Made by a program: the position numbers and the translations under genes. This document shows positions 58,201 through 64,000 of a stretch of DNA of 64,000 nucleotides, piece by piece. Source of the stretch: Liolophura sinensis (Eukaryota; Mollusca; Polyplacophora; Chitonida; Chitonidae). The stretch is from contig NW_027017980.1 of assembly GCF_032854445.1 (NCBI RefSeq), positions 62,001 through 126,000 on the forward strand, in the 5' to 3' direction. Under the pieces are notes generated by a model, which was given only the letters and a program-made list of their open reading frames with translations, was not told where the DNA came from and ran no database searches. Position 1 is the first letter of the stretch. Each line of letters begins with the position of its first letter.

Positions 58201-59239
58201 GCAATTCCGTGCCATCATGGGTGGCGCCATTGAACAAAAACCAGGTGAATAAATGTACGACTTGTTTGCTAAGTGGTGCATAGTTTTATGAAATGTAATG
58301 TAAAAAGATAGGTATTTCAAAAGAAATTACTTTTTTAGTGTGGTGTCTAACAAAGTCATATAAATAAAACAATCAAAAGGAATATCCCGGTAATTCTTTC
58401 AATTAAAGTAGTTTTAATCCCATTATTTGGCGATTCCACCGAATTACTATAACACATCAATTAATAAATATTATTTAATGTATTGATCTGATTAATTGGT
58501 TATTTATCCGTATTTCGATCAATCAAGGCATTCAGTGAACATAAATGTGACAGACATGCAATTATTATCTGAGGGTATTTCGTTTCGAATGACAAGATGC
58601 TGTGGAAAACAACTCGACGATAGAATAACATTCCTCAGCGTTTATTTGCAAGGCGTTTCAGAATCGTTGATCTTCACAAATTACAATCTTGAGCCCTGGC
58701 TGTTCAAATCAATACGTAATTTTCAACTGAAAAATTCGCAACGCAGAAACCCTCTCGAGGTATTGGTCGGAAAATCTGATAATAAGTCAAGGGCGAATCA
58801 TGTGTTAAGCCCCTTTCTCACGGCTCAATTTGTCGTACCGATTTTGTAGCCTACAACAAACCTGAAACACCTCAGATGTCAAGGAATACAGACCCGTAGG
58901 AAATAGATTTTGTTTTATTTGATATCCACACGACAACTCGCATCGTGTGAACGCATCTGAATGGGTTTTAGCGGTGAGGACATTAATGAGGAATTTTTCT
59001 TTTGTTTTTGGAACAAGTCACTCTACATGTAGATCGGTTTGACAAATTTGTGATTTTCTCATCACTGGGCCAGTAAATTAACCATAGGAACTTACGTTTA
59101 AGTCAACGTCTTGCGGAATGTCGCAGCTATTGCAAATTGGCGTTTGTTTTCTTTAGAACTTATATCAGCTTCTATTGTATTCGTGAACCAGAAGGTAATA
59201 TATAATGTAACATATACAACATAGAGCATAAACCCAGCG
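58201..59239. other. One long plus frame, otherwise nothing
   Basis: A 117-codon frame at 58496-58849 has no splice support. Its first ATG is internal (at 58557) and the translation has no recognisable motif. Confidence 0.35.
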
Positions 59240-59705
59240 CAACTACGACTACATCAAAGAGCGTTAACCTAGCGCAACTACGACGGAGTGACAGATGGCA
59301 AATCGTCACACGATGGAATACGCCCTCTTAATCTCAGTTACATAACCTCAATTGACCTCAGTTACATACCCCCGCCCCCCCCCCTCCTCCCTCCCCCCTC
59401 CCCCCTCCACCTCCTCAACATCATGGTTCAAGCAGAATTGGGTAAACGTATGCAGTGATGTTAATTGCAATATTAACATCACTGGTCTAGAATAACTCAA
59501 AATGTTACATTGTCATCGCATTTAATACACAAATACACTAAATACAATACAAAGGGACCAGAATGCGGGGATATTAAGTCCAGCCACAGAATCCAAGTTT
59601 ATACAGGAATACAATATAATTAGACTAAAGCACAGAAAATAAAGTCTGAGAAACAACAACAGTCACAACAGTAGTACGGTCTCTTGTCAGTTTGCTTTAG
59701 TTATG
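59240..59705 (+). repeat. Family D repeat with perfect palindrome
   Basis: cagatggcaaatcgtcacac (core), then a C-rich insertion (59371-59416), then a 13-bp perfect inverted repeat with a 6-bp loop at 59453-59484 (cagtgatgttaat / attaacatcactg). The linking part aaagggaccagaatgcgggg to tttatacaggaatac follows. Confidence 0.6.
59371..59416. repeat. C-rich tract
   Basis: Runs of C5 to C9 separated by t or a. G-quadruplex potential on the minus strand. It lies inside a family-D copy. Confidence 0.8.
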
Positions 59706-59819
59706 GTTTTCTTTTAATTCCAGGGAGATAAAAGATCTCTCAGCTTGGCACCTCCTTTATAAAAGACCTAATTTGTGCAGTGTAGTGTCGTTTTCATTCT
59801 TAAAACAGAATCAGTGCTC

Positions 59820-60095
59820 CCGCGTTCGCTGTTTCTTGTGAAGCCTCTCATCGTCACGATAGACATATGAGCAGTTCCAGTCGAAGCGCACCTGAGATTC
59901 TTATATTTCGATTAATAACAACTTATGAAGTATGTATGCAGCCTATTTACTGTTAAACTGTTACTTCATATATTACCTCAGTATTTGACTTATTTTGTTT
60001 TTGGAAAATTGGTTTGCGATTGATGACACAGAACGTCCATTACGGCTGAGGGCTGGTATACTATTGCCAGTTTCGACGCTTTAATTCGGTCACAT
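59820..60095 (+). mobile_element. Naiad-like element 3' segment, diverged
   Basis: Plus orientation: gtcgaagcgcacctgagatt near 59880, and the distal end, gacacagaacgtccattacg then ctggtatactattgcc and gtttcgacgc, near 60025-60080. It is interrupted or diverged in the middle. Confidence 0.42.
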
Positions 60096-60917
60096 ATTCA
60101 GTTGAATTTCTCTTTTCCCTAGTATTTGGAGATATGTTTCGGCTTCGACATACAAGTGCTGCAACGTATAAGCAGACGAACCCATGCCGCATATTAATTG
60201 ACGGAATGGATGCGAATTGCGGATGCTGATATTCACACATATTGTATGTGCAAATTTCTAGTGTTAACCAGTGGTGATACATTTGTGGTAATTTTGCCTC
60301 AGAATCACTTTGATTTTAAGTGTTACCAATGAGCCTTGTGAAAGAGAAAACTTAATTCAATCTTGGAAATCAAACCATTCAAATGATGCAGATTTAAGTG
60401 ATGCATGTGCAAGGAAACATCTTTATTTCAGCGATTATTTCCAGAGCAGTTGTTTATGACGTGGTTAAAAATGCTGTCTAATTACACGACGCTGCCTATG
60501 TATGAATAGAAAGAAAGGTGGCTCAATAATACCAAGGTGATAACTACACGGGGATCGATTGTGAAGAGGTGTGAAGACGTGTGCTGTGTTGTTGTGAAAA
60601 CTCTGTGATTATCAGAGCTCTTCATTTATTTATAACCGTTCTGCCTGCGGAGGATAAGAGGTGGGATTTGTAAATGGTGGAATCCTGAGCTTATTGACCA
60701 TAAGACAAGTGCCGTCGCAGGAGATTGATCCTTGAATGTGTGATCGGAGCTTACCGGCAGATCAAGAAAAGGGAAAATTCCATATGTTTGTGCCAAGCAG
60801 AGTTATTCCGAAAAATGTGTTTTGTAAAATTGTAAAGTGCCATTTCCACTTTTTAAATGAGCAAGAAACATCGCTTGGTGAAAATTAAAACCAACCGAAT
60901 GGAAATATATTAATTTT
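60096..60917. other. Nothing supported
   Basis: An acceptor-like catctttatttcag at 60433 precedes a 25-codon open frame, with no donor. Confidence 0.38.
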
Positions 60918-61012
60918 TGCTCCTCCTACCATAATGCTGACCCCCGTCGTATAAGTCAAATATTCTTGAGTAGGGCGTAAAACATCAGTCAAATAAATAA
61001 ATAAATAAATAT
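60918..61012 (+). mobile_element. SINE family A, tail third
   Basis: ctcctaccataatgctgacc to tagggcgtaaaacatcagtc with an (AAAT)n end. Confidence 0.6.
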
Positions 61013-62569
61013 TATTTTTGCTTTAAATGGGTTTCTTGAAATGGATTGAGATTGGTCACTGAATAAAACTGACATCGTGTAAGGCCGAGGTCCGTTCAAA
61101 TTCAACGCAGTATCCGCAGTATCAGTATACGCTGTATGTCATAAATCAAAGCTGTTAAGAACCTACGCATCGTCACAAGTACCTATGACATTATATGTCG
61201 ATCGGAGCAAGAGTTAACCCGACAACGCTTGTCTCGCCAAGCCTCAGTACTTCCCTGTAGCAAGTAGATGTTTCCGATAGCCAAACCGATTCTTAATGGC
61301 ATTCTTGTATCAGTTCAGCTTATTTCCTGGCATTTACCACACATTGTCATTTATTCTTGTGGTACTTCAACCCGGGGTTTGATATGTCTGAACTCTTCAA
61401 CACAAGGGATGTATCGACTATATTTTTGTAGATATATCCTAAAAGTATTGGGAAGTATACATAAGGAAGCAAGGAATGAAATGAATAAGTCATTTTAAAG
61501 TTTTAATAACAACCGTAAAGGTTACAACTCAGCAAGCCACTTCAATATTTTCCATCGTTTAACTCATATATATGGGAAATGTCAAAATGCAAGTCCCTGC
61601 GCATGCGCTGAAATCGTGGCGTACATTACATATTAGCGAAATAGTGTCAGTATATTAAGTAAGGGCAAGACTGGGATTTTACAATTGTCAGTTATTATGA
61701 CTAAGCTTGCCCATCAACTTTAAAGTATGGTGAGAGTCATTACTACGGGGTGGATCTTTATTTCTATTGTCTTCGTCAAAGCATTTCGTTGAGGCAGCAC
61801 CAGAAATATGCGAGTTTTGAGACCGACATTTTCCAAGCAAATAAGTGTGGCTAAAATTTGTATTACAAACACAAATTAGGAACTATATGCATTGTAATTT
61901 ACCATCTTGAGCAATTTTTCGGGCACTTAAAATACCCCGGTCAAAATAAATTAACAACGTAATTGTTCGTGTATGTCGTTCAGTTTTGGAAAAATTAGAT
62001 GATAACGAGAAGCTCGAGTCTCTGTGTGAGTGTATTAACGCACGGTTTTGGCAGTAAGGCAGAATTATAAAAATATCCACAGTGTGAAGGGCTTGCCTCG
62101 ATGTGAGCAGCGCCATGGTAAGACCGATATTTCTCAAGTAAAAAAAAGCCTTGTTGATGTTTTTATAACCTCAAATTCAGGATATACACGTATGGTTGGC
62201 AATAAGTCATGTCTTACATGTTTTCACGTTCTTAAAAAATACCATGCTGGAAATAAATAATGCAACTAGCTTAGACATGAAAATTCAGATCAGAAACTGA
62301 ATTCTATAGCTTCTGCATAATGTATTCATGTAGGCGAATGCCGAGTGTATACGTCCATGTTTATGGATGAGTTTCAGGAGAAGCTGCATTTGAGTAACAC
62401 TCATCTCGATTGTATACATAAACTGAATTTGAATGGCGCTTATCATGTTAACGACATACACCTTATGAACGTACATGTGGCCATCATCAAGCGAGATCGA
62501 CGTATACTATCTATATTGAACTGACAAGTACATTGAACGTTGGCAATGAGTTTTCACTTAACACCTTCC
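61013..62569. other. One weak ORF only
   Basis: Only the minus ORF at 61883-62116 is worth noting. Confidence 0.38.
61883..62116 (-). CDS. Small hypothetical ORF with a strong start context
   Basis: Seen: minus-strand ATG at 62116 in the favourable context ACCATGG, open for 77 codons (starting MALLTSRQALHTVDIF) to a stop at 61883. A possible donor, AGATG|GTAAAT, lies a few codons before the stop, so this could be a first coding exon. On the opposite strand the same spot reads CCATG|GTAAGA, which is also donor-like. Neither reading has supporting partner exons. Product unknown. Confidence 0.18.
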   Translation of the reverse strand: MALLTSRQALHTVDIFIILPYCQNRALIHSHRDSSFSLSSNFSKTERHTRTITLLIYFDRGILSARKIAQDGKLQCI

Positions 62570-62800
62570 CTACAGACCATCGTAGTAAAATCAGAACGGA
62601 GACGACAGCATGACAGTTGACAAATGGTCACACCTAACCGATGACATACGGCCTCTTTACCTCAGACTGGGTTTTATTCTACCTGTTCATATAAATACTT
62701 AAACAAAAAAGACAGTGATGTTAATTGCAATTTAATCGCCACTGTTCTAGAAATACTCAAAATGCTGTATTGTCATCTAAATCAAGTATTAAGTATCCAC
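62570..62800 (+). repeat. Family D repeat, single unit
   Basis: gttgacaaatggtcacacct (core), ggttttattctacctg, then the imperfect palindrome at 62712-62743 and ctgttctagaaatactcaaa. Confidence 0.58.
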
Positions 62801-63071
62801 CACAAAAAGTAAACTCTGTTTATTGCATTAAAACGAATTGATGTCTTTATATTCAAATGAAGTAAAGGTACACTCCGTGATAGTGTGATGCGTGCTAATC
62901 TTTCCATGTCTAGCTTACCCCAGACTTGGACCCACTGCCTTCCGCTACGAACGATCAAGCTGCAATTTTCTACAGAGCACAAACAAGGCCTTGACAAACG
63001 TTTTTCTGAAAACGCTTATACAGTCACGATAAACATGCGAGAAGCGGTATGAAATAAGATGGTAAAGTCAC

Positions 63072-63132
63072 CCCTAGAGAGTAATAAAACCCAAGTAAAA
63101 CATAAACAGAAAGGATGGTGTGATCTCACCTA
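63072..63132 (+). repeat. Family D core fragment
   Basis: cctagagagtaataaaaccc then aggatggtgtgatctcacc. Confidence 0.4.
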
Positions 63133-63228
63133 TTTTATGACGAATAAAAATATTGTTGCGCCCATACTGATTCGCCCATGAAAATCCTCACCGGACTTTC
63201 CTCTACCCGGTTTTCTGTCACCGCCACT

Positions 63229-63296
63229 CTAACCGCCGTCGTATAAATGAAATATAATTCAGAACGGCGTAAAACTCCATTCAAATAAATAAATAT
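63229..63296 (+). mobile_element. SINE family A, tail only
   Basis: ccgccgtcgtataaatgaaa to acggcgtaaaactccattc with an aaataaat end. Confidence 0.55.
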
Positions 63297-63392
63297 TACA
63301 TTATCTATCCATAACCAGAAATAAATGAATAAATCAGAAATGGCCATGATACATCTTACTATTGCCTATTTTATAGCCACAAAAAGTTGGCG

Positions 63393-63500
63393 TTATTTAT
63401 TTATTCCAATTGTGTTTTTAACGAATTCTCAACTATATGACAGCGTTATATCGGGTTGATTGGCGAAGGAAACCGGAATAACCGAAGTATAAAGTGGCTT
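63393..63500 (-). mobile_element. SINE-like fragment, family E or A
   Basis: ttgtgtttttaacgaattct (tail), atatgacagcgttat, ggcgaaggaaaccggaataa. Confidence 0.38.
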
Positions 63501-63817
63501 TGTCGCTGAGCACAATATTATTTCCGTATGTAGAAAACAGTTTGGGTGTGCAGGTGTCCTAGCCTATTGTACAACAATCAACAAGGAGAACCGTCTTTCA
63601 TAGCTATGGAGTGAGTAGAAGTTCATTCTGTTATGAAATCGCAGGAGACCTCAGCAATAAACGTGATAGATTCTAGAACGTGGTGAGAATTTGTTAATTG
63701 CAGAACTCCTAACGAACTAAACTGAAATCGATAACTTGTGAGCTGTAATGAAATCTTCAAAAAATACAATTGGTTTATTTTATATGTCGATACTTCATTA
63801 CTCTTAATATACATCGC

Positions 63818-64000
63818 TGTGAGTTCAAGTCCAGCTCATGCTGGCTTCCTCTCTGGCCGTAAGTGGGAGGTCTTCCAGCAACCTGCGGATGGTCGTGGGT
63901 TTCCCCCGGGCTCTGCCCGGTTTCCACCCACCATAATGCTGGCCGCCGTCGTATAAGTGAAATATTCTTGAGTACGGTGTAAAACACCAGTCAAAAAAAA
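63818..64000 (+). mobile_element. SINE family A, reaching the window edge
   Basis: Starts at the degenerate B box (gagttcaagtccagc) and runs to gtacggtgtaaaacaccagt plus A8 at the last base. The tRNA head is missing or truncated. It may end just here. Confidence 0.68.

Noticed and set aside
58496-58849. 117-codon plus-strand frame
   Set aside because: No splice support, internal ATG only, no motif. This length is plausible by chance in 64 kb.
59098-59200. Minus-strand coding exon before AAAC|GTAAGT
   Set aside because: The one open frame ends in TAA just before the donor.

Overview
The window is AT-rich nuclear DNA from an animal, most likely a mollusc or other lophotrochozoan. There are no operon-like gene runs, rRNA genes or intact tRNA genes. 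Almost every long open frame is a chance frame or lies in a repeat. The lineage guess is an inference from three things: a dense tRNA-derived SINE landscape, a Naiad-type Penelope-like retroelement (a clade reported mainly from invertebrates), and a short-exon, long-intron gene with clear splice signals. No database could be consulted.

Host genes. The best gene model is on the minus strand and spans about 34.4 to 22.7 kb. It has four exons: 34237-34369 (start least certain), 28252-28329, 23978-24133 and 22786-22847, followed by an AATAAA at 22710-22715. All three introns are phase 1 and the exons sum to an exact 143 codons. The protein (about 142 residues) is not recognised. Weaker exon candidates are at 20452-20676 (+) and 38864-38987 (+). 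A promoter-like CpG-rich block with a possible untranslated first exon lies at 51307-51830 (-). Small unassigned ORFs are at 53726-54007 (+) and 61883-62116 (-), and a decayed low-stop frame is at 55051-56136 (-).

Mobile DNA. A degenerate Naiad-like Penelope element (about 33.36 to 29.93 kb, minus) lies inside the first intron of the gene model. Its endonuclease (GIY-YIG) precedes the reverse transcriptase, with a CxC linker between them. The RT catalytic motif is damaged (YIVD). Partial copies, mostly of its 3' non-coding part, are at 34.8, 37.6-38.4, 40.9-41.3, 43.5-43.8, 44.2-44.5, 45.8-46.1 and 59.8-60.1 kb. Four kinds of SINE-like repeat recur: family A (more than 20 copies, tail ending near gagtacggcgtaaaac), family B (with a variant head at 8.1 kb), family E (carrying the ggtcggtggttta core), and unassigned tRNA-like heads. 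A terminal-inverted-repeat MITE family is present in four copies, two of them nested through a SINE at 5.7-6.4 kb. A further unclassified family (here called D) often occurs as head-to-tail dimers of about 313-345 bp and carries a palindrome.

Tandem repeats. There is a long ATGT microsatellite at 16.3 kb. Minisatellites lie at 16.9-17.6, 18.1-18.6, 27.1-27.4, 28.3-28.6, 41.7-41.9, 44.7-45.8, 57.4-57.5 and 57.9-58.2 kb. The rest is unique AT-rich sequence in which nothing further could be supported.
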